Source of the DNA: Botryococcus braunii
Lineage: Eukaryota; Chlorophyta; Trebouxiophyceae
Length of the DNA stretch: 64,000 bases
Assembly (NCBI GenBank): GCA_002005505.1
Contig: MVGU01001197.1
Span: 99,501-163,500, forward strand
Direction of reading: 5' to 3'
The notes beneath the pieces were generated by a model. The model was not told the DNA's origin and did not search any database. It saw only the letters and a list, made by a program, of their open reading frames with translations. Within the stretch, counting starts at the first letter, position 1, and every line of letters begins with the position of its first letter. Shown in pieces: positions 22,909-33,031 of the stretch. Both the position numbers and the translations under genes were made by a program.

Positions 22909-23430
22909 ATGAGTGGTGTCTGTGGACTTAGAATAGCGTTGCAAAACGTTGGAAAGGTTGTGTGTGAGGATGGTCGTGAACTTGATACTCCAATGTTCAA
23001 GGACTTTGTGGCTAGCAGCAGACTCGAGTCCAAGGATGTGGAGTCAGTAGGGTCAGGCACTCCTGGCCATCGGTATTGTGAGCTTAAAGGGTCACTGCGG
23101 TACATTGCCAACACCACCAGATCTGACATTGCACAGGCAGTTGGTGTGTTGCCAAATACAGAATGATCCCTACCACTTCGCACTGGAGTGAAGCCATTCG
23201 AGTGCTGAAGTATCTTAGGGACACCCGAGAGTTAGCGTTAACTCTTGGAGGGAAGGTACCCGAGCGTGAAGGCTTTGTGGATGCCACTATGCTAGGGAGG
23301 CCATAGGAAAGGGGCTGGCAGATATCCCCTATGTGGAATCTGCTCACAATGTGGCTGACGTATGACCAAACCACTTAACAAGTCCGTGGTGTTAGTCATA
23401 GAGATTCACTAGGACTGAGAAGATACACAT
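22909..23430 (+). pseudogene. Copia D remnant of RT C-terminus and RNase H
   Basis: The stretch D-T-P-M-F-K-D-F-V-A-S-S-R and G-H-R-Y-C-E-L-K-G-S-L-R-Y-I-A-N-T-T-R aligns with B Pol, then drops out of frame near 23166. RNase H is reduced to its first and last codons with a large deletion near 23285. The final A-R-N-V-A-D region and the polypurine tract remain recognisable in DNA. Confidence 0.85.
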
Positions 23431-23452
23431 AAAGCATGCAGGCAAGGGGAAG

Positions 23453-24152
23453 TGTTGAGTTGTGAACATACATTATAGAATGCCTTGTGCTTTAGGTGAT
23501 CTTCAAATTTACATTATTAGGATACGGGTCCACTATCCACATAAGGTACCTCGAGACACGTTCGGATGAGGTCTTTATTTCGAACATAAGGTACATTGTG
23601 ATCGTGATCACACGTTTGTGATCGAACTCTTAAGGCTGCTGTCGTCGCTTAGTCGGCCAACTGGTTTGGAAAGATGCTGGGCATTCTTGATGCTAGTCTT
23701 GTCCATTGAGTTAGATGTGCAATATAGCAGACAGTCGTCCGGACTGGAGCTTGAGGCACCTACTTTAACGACCTGTCTGCATGTTTACAGGTGCGACGAA
23801 GCAGTGTGTGGTGTGTAAGATGTGCATGTGTGATTGTTGAAGTGTGAGTGAACCATCTTAGTGTACAATCAAGCCACCCAGACAGTTAAGGGACGGATGC
23901 TTGATTGACTATAGGAAGGTACTCGTTCTTAGCCGTCAGGAGCTTATCCGTGGTTGTTGATCCTAATGCTCACTGTCAGATCATCGTGTAACCAACTGGT
24001 TTGGAAAGATGCTGGGCATTCTTGATGCTAGTCTTGTCCATTGAGTTAGATGTGCAATATAGCAGAAAGTCGTCCGGACTGGAGCTTGAGGCACCTACTT
24101 TAACGACCTGTCTGCATGTTTACAGGTGATGCCGAATGCCCATAACCTAACA
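23453..24152 (+). repeat. 3' LTR of copia D
   Basis: It is nearly identical to the 5' copy, preceded by AAGCATGCAGGCAAGGGGAAG-type purine sequence as in B and C. Confidence 0.93.
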
Positions 24153-27082
24153 GCCTCCCTCCTGTGCTGAGGCTCGAGTCCCTGGAGGTTATGGCAACCG
24201 ACAAGCCGCCATTGGAGCTGATTCAAAGAATCCTGCGCGCCGCAGCCAGCCGTGGGTACAAGGACCCACCTACAGAGGGAACACCTCAGACCATGGCAGC
24301 TGCAGCAGTGGCTGGTCCCTCTGGGGGGGTAGCCAGAGCGTCATCAAGCGCTGGAGCTGCACCAGGAGTGGGAGCAGTTCCGGGAGTTGGAGCAGCACTA
24401 CCAGCAAACGAACAGCCTCCCGCTGGCCCCTCTGCAACTACTTTTGGTGGCAGGGGGCGTGGACCTGGCAGGGCAAGAAGGCCCAGAGAGGAGCTTACAT
24501 GCCACTTCTGCAAGGCAAAGGGCCACTTCATGACTGACTGCGGACCGCTCGGGCAGCTGCAGGCTCTGCATCAAAACATGCAAGCGGCAAGCGTTGGGCC
24601 TGTAGCTTACTGGGGCCAGGGAGGCCCACAGTCGTCTCCTCAAGCCTGGTGGGACCATGGATCCGGCCGGGGTGGCCCGCCTTCATCCGCTTCCAGCCCT
24701 GGACCACCTTCAGCATATAACTATCCAACAAGTCAACACACGTTTCCGGGGTGGCATTTACCACCTCCACCCCCTCCTTCTGGTGAGGCGATGTTTATCT
24801 CTCTCAATGTGCTTGCCCCAACTTCGCATGGAGCTAGCAGCACATCTTGGTTAATAGATAGTGGTGCCTCTGTGCATATAGTCAATGATCTCTCATTGCT
24901 CCATAATCCAGTTATGCATGGACAGCCTCTTCCTCTGCACTTGGCAACCTCAGACGCCAAGGGAGGAATCATTGCATCTGGGTCTGTATGCCTTGTGAAT
25001 GCAAGGCACGAAGTATTCTGGCTGCACAATGTGCAGTGTGTTCCTTCTGCGCATACCAACCTCATTTCAGTCACTGGTGCAATTCAGGATGGAGCATCTT
25101 TCCTGACTGGCACTGCAGGTGGTTACACAGCCATGAAGGGACCTGAAGGGTGGTGTGGAGATATCACCCGCGCACGAGGTCTGTTTTTTTTTGGAGTTTG
25201 TTAGTTCTGTCAGAGGGCAGCAAGTTGGCTGCAGACATATTGATCACATGGCTGAGGCGTCTCATCTTAGGAAAGGACACGTGTGTAGCGAGAGATCTCT
25301 GTGGCATGCTAGGTTAGGTCATCCTGGTGCCAGCAGCATGCAGAGGTTCTCCAAGGAAGATCTGGTTACAGGAATCAATATCTCCCTTGCTCCCTGCTCT
25401 GAGTGCCCCAAGCACTGTGAATCGTGTATACAAGGGAAACACTCCAGACCTCCTTTCCCTGTATCTGCCAGGCCTGCACATAACCCACTCGATAGAGTCC
25501 ATGTGGATACTGTGGGTCCCATATCACCTCCTGCCATCACAGGTGAACGATATTGGGTCACTGTAGTGGATGAAAGTTCACACCAAGTTGCCTCCCTGCC
25601 TGTGAAGTCGAAGGATTGCATCCCAAAGGCTGTGATAGACCTGCTCCGTTTCTGGCAGACCCAACGAGGCACGGTTGTGAAGTGTGTGAGAACTGACAGG
25701 GGTTCAGAGTTCCTGAACCAGCAATTCAAAGAGTTTTGTGCTCTGCAGGGCACTAAGATGGAGTCCTCAGCGCCCTGCACGCCTCAGCAGAATGGGGTGG
25801 CGGAGAGGATGAAGAGGACCCTGAAGGAGCGAACAAGGACTCTGTTGGTCCATGCTGCAGCAGACCCTTCCCTTTGGAAGGAGGCGCTTGAGACAGCTAC
25901 CCTCCTCTACAATGTGGGTCCTACTTCAGGCAGGTCCCTGACCCCCATGGAATTATTCTTTGGTGTCAAACCTGATGTGTCTGTGCTGCGCACGTTTGGC
26001 TGTGTAGCCCATGTGCACATTCCCAGTGGCCAAAGGTCTGTTTTTGGGCCCAAGACCATCCCTGGGATGTTTACTGGTTATTGTCCCCAGTCTAAAGCGT
26101 ATCGTGTGTACGTGGGGAATGGAGTGTGGAAGGAGAGTAGGGACGTCAGCTTTATCGAGCACTTGAGGGGGGCTGAGAGAGTGGGTCTATCAAAGGTCCA
26201 GCCTGGGTCTGTCTATGATTCTAGGATATCACCCCCCTTGGCAGTGAGAATCTGGCAACGCCCCAAGCAATTCCCTCTGCTGCTCCACCCACGTTCTGGG
26301 ATGAGGAGGATGACCATGGAGTGGAGACGCTTTTCACTGGGGCTCCTGGGACCTCTGGACTTTGTGCTGGGGATCAGTCTGGAGACGGGACCATAGCAGC
26401 ACATGACCAAGGAACCCCCACCAGCCTGGATTCTACTGTTGGGACCCCAGAACCATCTCAGCACTCGTGGTCGGTGCTTGAGCATATGCAGAATCTGGCC
26501 AGGGGGGGTGTAGAAACTCAATCCCAGGTAGAAAAAATGCAGAAGGTACAAGAGGGGTTGCGAATGCAGGGGAAGTCACAAATTCCCCTTCCTCCAGGGA
26601 CCACCCTTACAAGGGAGCAGCGTTATGTACAGCGCGTGGCTAGGAGAGAGCATTCTGACATCCCATTGCATGCCCCTGACCCAGGTCAGGCAATTGTGAG
26701 TGAGCCAAACATGGTTGGTCTCCCTGATATGCAGGGGCAGGTTGAGACAGTCGAGGCTATGTTCGGTGCAGATGTAAGAGATGAGAGTAGTGGGTTAGAC
26801 ATGCTAGCAGTAGAGGAAGCTGGTGCCCAATCCCAGTCACTGGCTAGTCATGCTTATGGTGTGCAGGCTGACATTGTAAGCGCAGCTCAGGCACGTCTGG
26901 GTAGTGTGCCCAAGTGTGAGTCCAGGAGAGAGAGAGAGCTGCTGCTCCCCTCTGCATTGCGGAAGGTGCGAGAATGTAAGGGTGCTGCACATGAGTCCAG
27001 TAGTCAAGGAGAGAGAGAGAGACTTGAGAAGGAATCAGATAATCCCGGCAGTACTGCCCAGTCCCAGCATAAGGTACATAAT
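24153..27082 (+). pseudogene. Copia C Gag C-terminus, protease, integrase and linker
   Basis: This resumes Gag after element D. The zinc knuckle C-H-F-C-K-A-K-G-H-F-M-T-D-C is near 24500, protease W-L-I-D-S-G-A near 24850, and integrase HHCC near 25300-25430 with the D,D-E core to about 25810. Frame breaks are a T9 run at 25183-25191 (A has T8) and a C6 run near 26233 (A has C7). It ends where gypsy Y entered (TSD ATAAT at 27078-27082). Confidence 0.9.
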
Positions 27083-27245
27083 TGTAAAGTTATCCGAATT
27101 GTTTGCACCGATGAAAGTGCCAGTGTGGCCCGAGCGCCACACCGTATGTGCTAGCGCGAAGCCTAAAGAGGCTACGCCTGGCCTAATGTACCGCTTGGCA
27201 TCCGACGGGGCTAACCCTGGCGGAGTCTGCCTGCCGCGCGCTACA
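27083..27245 (-). repeat. 3' LTR of gypsy Y (163 bp)
   Basis: On the minus strand it starts TGTAGCGCGCGG and ends CTTTACA. It is preceded on that strand by the polypurine tract AGGAGGGGGAGAA (27246-27258). Confidence 0.95.
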
Positions 27246-27674
27246 TTCTCCCCCTCCTAGGTGACCGAGCTCCCGGGAGGCCTGCCAAAGCAAGCCGCAG
27301 TCACAGGCAGAGGTGTATAGAAGGTCACTGCCACACTTCTATACATCACACTTTGAGCCGGCGAGTCTCCTCCAGACACCAGACCGCAGCCTGGGTGTAC
27401 ACTTGCCTGAGGTATCTCTATGGTACGCCTAGACCAGAATCCCGCAGTGACGGGGCCCAAAGGGCAGTCGTCGGCGTGAACAAATGTACACTCCACGTGT
27501 ACAGGTTCCCATGAAGAAGCAGTGAAGTTGCTAGCTTCAGGGCGGATAGTAGGGGCCGGGGCTGGACGACACTTAGCCACCAAGTCAGGGGACGTTCTGT
27601 GATCACGCGAACGTATGGGTAAACCACGACCCCCCGGTGACGCAGCTTGACAGGCTCGTGCTGCTGTGTTTCCC
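27246..27674 (-). other. 3' untranslated region of gypsy Y
   Basis: These 429 bases lie between the Pol stop and the 3' LTR, ending with the polypurine tract AGGAGGGGGAGAA. Short ORFs here have no recognisable content. Confidence 0.7.
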
Positions 27675-30600
27675 CTAGTCAACCTGCCCACGACGGCGTG
27701 CCCCGCCTCGTGGTGCCCGTGCGTTGACTGTGTCCCAGTATCCCTTTACAACATTGGGAGCATTTGTCAAATTCCGTTCCTCTTCCCAGGTGTCATGCTC
27801 TGACGAGTAACCCTTCCAGCGGACAAGGTACTCATACTTGGGACGGCCACGTGAATTGACACGACGGTGGTCCATTAAGGCTTCCACCTCGTATTCATCT
27901 TCCCCCTCCAGCACCTCGGCAGGTGGTGGGGGTTGCATCGAACCATCCCGCCGGTACCGTTCCAGGTTGGAGACATGAAAGACATCATGAATCCTCCATC
28001 GTGCCGGGAGGTCAAGCTCATAAGCTTGGGTACCCACACGTTTCACGACTTGGAACGGCCCTACCCAACGCGGGAGGAGCTTGGGCGTGCCTACCTTGAA
28101 ACGGAGGTTCTTTGAGGAGAGGAGGACCCAGTCCCCCACACCAAATTGAACGGCCCTTCGTTTGGTGTTGGCATACTGCGCTTGTCTCGCAGTGGCCACC
28201 CGATGGGTCATCCTGGCCTCATTGATGAGGCGTTGCATGCCCTGAACAAAGTCAGACGCACCAGGTACCCGTCTATTGGGGAGAATCGCGACTGGCAGGT
28301 GGGGGTGAAACCCGTAGTTCAGCAAAAACGGCGAGGACCCCGTGGACTCGTGATCGCAATTATTGATCGCGAATTCTGCACAGACCAACTTCTCATCCCA
28401 ATCATCCTGGGACTTGGCCACATACATGCGTAGCATGTCCTCGAGCACTCGATTCACTCTCTCAGTCTGCCCATCCGTCTGCGGATGGTAGGCTGTTGAC
28501 ATGGCTTGTCGAGTCCCAATGGATTGACACAAAGCTCTAGCAAAGTGGCTGGTGAAGAGCTTATCTCTATCGGACACCACCACTTGGGGAACACCATGCA
28601 ACTTCCACACATTGTCAACGTACAGCTTAGCCGTCTGCTCAGCCGTAGCCTTGGTGGTTGTGGGCATAAGATGCACCATCTTGGTCAGCTTATCCACTAC
28701 GACGAAAATGGCATCATGACCCTTGCCTGTCCTAGGCAATTGGGTAATGAAATCCATAGTCACCGTGTGCCAAGGATTCAGCGGCAACTGTAAAGGTTGC
28801 AGCAACCCCGCAGGCAAAGTGTTCCGAGCCTTGTTCTTCTGACACAAGTGGCACGTTAGCACGTAACGTTCGATGTCAGCAAGCATGGTAGGCCACCAAT
28901 AATGGCGCCTTACCAGGGCCAAGGTTTTCTTCACTCCTTGATGGCCAGCATACGGGCTATCATGCAGTTCCTTGAGGATGTGAGCTCGCAGCCCGAAAGC
29001 ATCCGGAACCACGGCCTTCCCCTCCCTCAGAAGGAAGCCGTCAAAGTCTAGCAGACCTTCAACATTCTGCTTATCTTGGAACCATGGGTCTTGAGTATAA
29101 CCCTGGACAAATTTGTCCTTCCAAGACAGAGCAACCCCGGCCGCAGCACTCCCCTCCCCCGCAGAGCGGATAGTGCCAACCAAGGCACAAAGAGAGAGCG
29201 TTGGCAGACAACGGTGCGCCGGGTGCGAACACCCACCAATCACCACGCCATTGATGATTGGACAAGGAGCCTCATAGTCGGACGGATGCCGACTCAGAGC
29301 GTCAGCCACCACATTGGACGTTCCGGGGGCATAGTCCATGCGAAAATTGAACCTTGAAAGGAACTCTGCCCACCTGGTTTGCCGTCTACTTAAAGTAGGC
29401 AAAGTGTCCAAATAAGTGATGGCCTTGTGGTCCGTGACTACACGAAACTCAGGGGCCCCCTCTAGGTAGCACCTCCAGACTGTCAATGCATGCACCACAG
29501 CTAGAAGTTCTTGCTCCCCAGTAGGATAGTTAACCTCAGCGGGAGTCAAGCGACGACTCTCGTAGGCAACTGGGCGACCCTCCTGGTACAACACGGCCCC
29601 CAACCCTGCCAAAGACGCATCGCAATGGACCTCAAACGGCTTTGAGAAGTCAGGATACGCTAAGCAAGGTGCATGTGTCAAGGCATGTTTAATCTCGGTA
29701 AACGCCCGAACACACCCAGCACTCCATACCCAGGTCACACCTTGGCGTAGGAGTCTGTACAGTGGCGATGCAAGTGCTGCAAAATTGCGAACAAACTTGC
29801 GAAAGTAAGTTGCCAGCCCCAGGAAAGACCGCAACTCGCCAACATTCTTCGGTGTGCTCCAATTAGCAACTGAAGCCACCTTACGTGGGTCCACTTTAAT
29901 CCCATCGGCTGAGACTAAATGGCCCAAGTACTCCAGCTCATCCTTGGCGAAAGAGCACTTCTTTAGGTTAGCATACAACTTATGCTGCCGCAACAGTTCA
30001 AGGACTTTGCGGAGATGCTCCCTATGCTCTTCAATGGACTTGCTGTAGATGAGGATGTCATCAAGGTACACGAGCACAAACTTGTGCAGGTAAGGAGCAA
30101 AGATAGCATTCATGGCAGTTTGAAACGTGGCCGGGGCATTAGTCAGCCCAAATGGCAAAACCCGCCACTCGAACAACCCCGCGGGTGTTCTGAAAGCTGT
30201 CTTTGGCATATCCTCATCTGTGATCCGGATCTGGTGATAGCCAGACGTGAGGTCAAGACTAGAGAACACTGTAGAACCCTGCAGTTGATCAAGAGTATCA
30301 TCGATACGAGGCATCGGATACCTGTTCTTGACCGTCTGTCGATTCAAAGCTCGGTAATCAATGACCATCCGGAGGCTTCCATCCTTCTTTTGCACAAAAA
30401 GAATGGGCGCACCATAGGGTGATGTAGACGGCTGGATATACCCTTTGTCCAACAATAGCTTTGTCTGGCGTAACGCCTCATCATACTCTAAGCGTGAAAG
30501 CCGGTACAACGGACGAGACGGTGGACGAGCATGTGGATCGCTCAAGGGTATAGTGTGTCTAACCCCTTGCCTCTCAGGCGGAAGGTGCGGGACATCTTCA

Positions 30601-31271
30601 GGGAAAACATCTTGGAATTCACTGAGTATGTCAACAACAGGAGAGTTAGGAGAAGGAATGGAGACATTCGGATCGGTAGACAGATCGGTTACAATTGCCA
30701 GAAAGGACTGACAGCCTTTTCTGCTTAACCTTCTAGCCTGCACCGCAGACAAAACCAATCTAGGCACATCCTCCACTTCTGAACCCTTCAAAGGCCTCTC
30801 CTCCTTAGGCGGGCAACGCAAAACGAACGGCTTGTTCTTTCTTGTATACCCCCTAACGGTGTCCTCTTCAAACATGAGATTTGCACGGAATGTCTTTAAC
30901 CAGGGAGTCCCCAACAGCACATTCCAATCCATGGCAAAGTCTAGCACAAGACACGACACCTTAGCAAACTGTACCCCCTGGATGACAATGTCTAAGACAG
31001 CACATCCGATATGGTTTACAGTTCTCCCGTCAGCCAACTTAATGCTTAAAGAATCCCCCTTCGGCGGCACAATCTCCAAGTGAAGGGCTTTAGCAAAGTC
31101 TGCACTGACCACATTGCAAGAAGCTCCAGAGTCCAGCATTGCCGTGGCCTTGCTCCCCTGCACCTCGGCAGGAAACACCATCACAAGCTGTGACACGGCT
31201 TCTTGACAAGCAAATGCATGAATAGACGTCAAACATGCAGGGCCTACATCGCCAAGCGAAGGCCCACACCT
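27675..31271 (-). CDS. Gypsy Y Pol with chromodomain (read after the gag stop)
   Basis: About 1198 codons are open from the gag TGA to TAG 27675-27677. Order counted from the stop: protease M-L-D-S-G-A-S (about 46), RT with Y-L-D-D-I-L-I-Y-S (about 401), RNase H with H-C-D-A-S and T-D-H-K-A (550-640), integrase H...H...C..C (about 790-830) with V-S-D-R-D-K and Q-T-D-G-Q-T-E-R-V-N-R (900-935), W-V-G-P-F module, and a classical chromodomain E-Y-E-V-E-A...Y-L-V-R-W-K-G-Y...T-W-E-E near the end. No ATG in this frame precedes residue 31, and two out-of-frame ATGs intervene, which fits readthrough better than independent initiation. Confidence 0.93.
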   Translation of the reverse strand, partial: RCGPSLGDVGPACLTSIHAFACQEAVSQLVMVFPAEVQGSKATAMLDSGASCNVVSADFAKALHLEIVPPKGDSLSIKLADGRTVNHIGCAVLDIVIQGVQFAKVSCLVLDFAMDWNVLLGTPWLKTFRANLMFEEDTVRGYTRKNKPFVLRCPPKEERPLKGSEVEDVPRLVLSAVQARRLSRKGCQSFLAIVTDLSTDPNVSIPSPNSPVVDILSEFQDVFPEDVPHLPPERQGVRHTIPLSDPHARPPSRPLYRLSRLEYDEALRQTKLLLDKGYIQPSTSPYGAPILFVQKKDGSLRMVIDYRALNRQTVKNRYPMPRIDDTLDQLQGSTVFSSLDLTSGYHQIRITDEDMPKTAFRTPAGLFEWRVLPFGLTNAPATFQTAMNAIFAPYLHKFVLVYLDDILIYSKSIEEHREHLRKVLELLRQHKLYANLKKCSFAKDELEYLGHLVSADGIKVDPRKVASVANWSTPKNVGELRSFLGLATYFRKFVRNFAALASPLYRLLRQGVTWVWSAGCVRAFTEIKHALTHAPCLAYPDFSKPFEVHCDASLAGLGAVLYQEGRPVAYESRRLTPAEVNYPTGEQELLAVVHALTVWRCYLEGAPEFRVVTDHKAITYLDTLPTLSRRQTRWAEFLSRFNFRMDYAPGTSNVVADALSRHPSDYEAPCPIINGVVIGGCSHPAHRCLPTLSLCALVGTIRSAGEGSAAAGVALSWKDKFVQGYTQDPWFQDKQNVEGLLDFDGFLLREGKAVVPDAFGLRAHILKELHDSPYAGHQGVKKTLALVRRHYWWPTMLADIERYVLTCHLCQKNKARNTLPAGLLQPLQLPLNPWHTVTMDFITQLPRTGKGHDAIFVVVDKLTKMVHLMPTTTKATAEQTAKLYVDNVWKLHGVPQVVVSDRDKLFTSHFARALCQSIGTRQAMSTAYHPQTDGQTERVNRVLEDMLRMYVAKSQDDWDEKLVCAEFAINNCDHESTGSSPFLLNYGFHPHLPVAILPNRRVPGASDFVQGMQRLINEARMTHRVATARQAQYANTKRRAVQFGVGDWVLLSSKNLRFKVGTPKLLPRWVGPFQVVKRVGTQAYELDLPARWRIHDVFHVSNLERYRRDGSMQPPPPAEVLEGEDEYEVEALMDHRRVNSRGRPKYEYLVRWKGYSSEHDTWEEERNLTNAPNVVKGYWDTVNARAPRGGARRRGQVD

Positions 31272-31274
31272 TCA
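31240..31274 (-). promoter_or_regulatory. Candidate stop-codon readthrough signal of gypsy Y
   Basis: UGA (31274-31272) is followed by a six-base spacer and a hairpin. An outer six-pair stem GGGCCU/AGGCCC leads to an inner four-pair stem UCGC/GCGA, a UUG loop, and a UGU bulge on the 3' side. The sequence is the same in Y2. The frame stays open for 13 codons on to protease. Retroviral readthrough signals have this form, with structure a few bases after the stop; that it works here is inference. Confidence 0.6.
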
Positions 31275-32759
31275 AGCATTAGAAGGTCCCGCGCCGGGGC
31301 TTGTCTTCTTGCCAGAAGACCCCTTCTTGAGAGGGCATTCGAATGCAAAATGGCCGGGCTTGTTGCATTCGAAACAGACGCCAGCGGCCAGCTTCCCAGC
31401 CGCCTCTCGCCTGTCCTGGCTTAGGCCGTACTTCTTCTGAAGTTTGCCCAAGTGGCGTGTGGCTCCCTTGGGATGGTTATGGGCGGGACGCTTGGTCCCA
31501 CGGTCCCGAGGTACTTCTCCCTCCTCGCGGTCCCCATAGACCTTCTCCTTTCCCTTGGAGACACCTGAAAGCATAGCCAACAAAGATTCAGCCTCTTTGG
31601 CAGCTTTCACCACCGCCTCCACATTGCTCATCTCACGCCTTACCGAGGCATCCTTCATAATGAGTTCAAGTAGAGCGGGTTTTAGGCCAGCCCGAAAAGC
31701 TGCACAAGCTTCAGGCCCAGTTACTGGATATGTGACTGCCTCAACTGTTATTGCCCTAAAGGCAGTATAGTATTGAGCCACTGTTCCAGATTGTTTAAGT
31801 TGCGCCAAACGATATCGCACGGTGTCTTCCACTGACATATCGACAAAGTTGGCCAACAATTCAGCTTTGAACAAATCAAAGTCTTTCACATCCTTGCCAT
31901 GCAAAGCCAAAGACTTTTTAATCAAAGCCCATTGTTCAGCTGCTTTCCCAGAAAGACACAAGGATGCGTGATCCACAAGCGTGTCAGGAGTGAGCTGCAA
32001 CAACGCCGCGTATGCCGCAAACTGCTCGAACCAAGTTGTTATCTTAGTCCCATCCTTGCTTCCATTAAAAATAGGCGCTGGAGGCCTCGTTTTAGGAGCA
32101 ACGAAAGGCATAGGCGAGGGAGACGCACCTTGTCCCCCCCCCGATCCTTGCAGCAAACGCATAATCGCGTCCATCTTGCCGTCCAGGCTGCCAACTTGGG
32201 TTCCCAAAGACCCAATATCAGTGTTAAGAGCCTGGACGGACGACTCTATGCTGGTCACCCTTCTGTCGTGTAGGACATGACTCGGGATCCGAGCATAAAA
32301 AGCGCGCGCCGCAGCGCACCAAAGCCAATACCTCCACACAACTTTTGCCCAAATAGTGGAAGCTTCCACTAAATCTTTGGAACATTGTGCAAGGCCTAGG
32401 CCATCGTCGCCCTCAGAGGACGGGTGCCGAACTGAATCGGCACACTCCGTCATAAGTGCCCGAGCCTCTTTCAAATCGTTGATGACTTCAACAATGCCGA
32501 GCCTTGCCCACTCAAGAGCTTCCTCAGCAGTCTCAAAGTCAAAAACCTTGGAAAGCAAGCCCTTCCAGTCATAACCCGAAGTCGAGTCGACCGGGTCAAC
32601 ACCCTCTGGAATATCTGGCACCTCAATATCCAACTCTTTCAGATATGAATAATAAGGTCTAGTATTTCCAGGGTATGGGAGCCTCCTTAACGTGTATCGA
32701 GGAGGTTTGCCCACCAAAGGGACGAGGTCGGTCGGGATCGGCGGCAAAACGAGAGCCAT
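31272..32759 (-). CDS. Gypsy Y Gag
   Basis: The first ATG is at 32759 (MALVLPPIP), giving 495 residues. The N-terminal third is rich in acidic helices, followed by a coiled-coil-like stretch, a Gly/Pro linker and a Ty3-type capsid domain (P-x-x-F-N-G-S-K-D-G-T-K-I-T-T-W). One zinc knuckle C-F-E-C-N-K-P-G-H-F-A-F-E-C lies at about 462-475. The stop is TGA 31274-31272. Pol continues in the same frame beyond it. The open frame extends 25 codons upstream without an ATG. Confidence 0.92.
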   Translation of the reverse strand: MALVLPPIPTDLVPLVGKPPRYTLRRLPYPGNTRPYYSYLKELDIEVPDIPEGVDPVDSTSGYDWKGLLSKVFDFETAEEALEWARLGIVEVINDLKEARALMTECADSVRHPSSEGDDGLGLAQCSKDLVEASTIWAKVVWRYWLWCAAARAFYARIPSHVLHDRRVTSIESSVQALNTDIGSLGTQVGSLDGKMDAIMRLLQGSGGGQGASPSPMPFVAPKTRPPAPIFNGSKDGTKITTWFEQFAAYAALLQLTPDTLVDHASLCLSGKAAEQWALIKKSLALHGKDVKDFDLFKAELLANFVDMSVEDTVRYRLAQLKQSGTVAQYYTAFRAITVEAVTYPVTGPEACAAFRAGLKPALLELIMKDASVRREMSNVEAVVKAAKEAESLLAMLSGVSKGKEKVYGDREEGEVPRDRGTKRPAHNHPKGATRHLGKLQKKYGLSQDRREAAGKLAAGVCFECNKPGHFAFECPLKKGSSGKKTSPGAGPSNA

Positions 32760-32863
32760 TAAACCCAAACAAAGGAGCGCAACCCCAAACCGAAAAGCAA
32801 AGATGCTTAAAAAAAATTTTGTCAAGCCAATCAAAGCAGAAGTGACCGATATGGGGCACCAAA

Positions 32864-33026
32864 TGTAAAGTTATCCGAATTGTTTGCACCGATGAAAGTG
32901 CCAGTGTGGCCCGAGCGCCACACCGTATGTGCTAGCGCGAAGCCTAAAGAGGCTACGCCTGGCCTAATGTACCGCTTGGCATCCGACGGGGCTAACCCTG
33001 GCGGAGTCTGCCTGCCGCGCGCTACA
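32864..33026 (-). repeat. 5' LTR of gypsy Y (163 bp)
   Basis: It looks identical to the 3' copy. On the minus strand TTTGGTGCCCCATATC follows as primer site (one base different from Y2). Confidence 0.95.
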
Positions 33027-33031
33027 ATAAT

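Larger units (their letters stand above)
19131..24152 (+). mobile_element. Copia D: non-autonomous, internally degenerate copia of a sister subfamily
   Basis: LTRs are 19131-19828 (698 bp) and 23453-24152 (700 bp; one 2-bp indel). It is inserted in gag of C with a five-base duplication (GCCTG / GCCTC, one mismatch). It keeps the half-tRNA primer site and the polypurine tract GGCAAGGGGAAG, but no gag, protease or integrase. Only a decayed end of RT/RNase H (22909-23430) remains. The LTRs share the layout of the A/B/C family but differ at many bases. It must have been copied by proteins from another element. Confidence 0.92.
27083..33026 (-). mobile_element. Gypsy Y: complete, apparently intact chromovirus (minus strand)
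   Basis: The element is 5944 bp with 163-bp LTRs at 27083-27245 and 32864-33026 that look identical, and TSD ATAAT (27078-27082 / 33027-33031). It is inserted in pol of copia C. Gag and Pol ORFs are complete and share one frame, separated by a single TGA. A second copy of identical length, Y2, is at 46186-52129. Confidence 0.96.

Noticed and set aside
22869..23183. Minus-strand ORF of 104 codons in D
   Set aside because: It is antisense to the RT remnant at 22909-23166.
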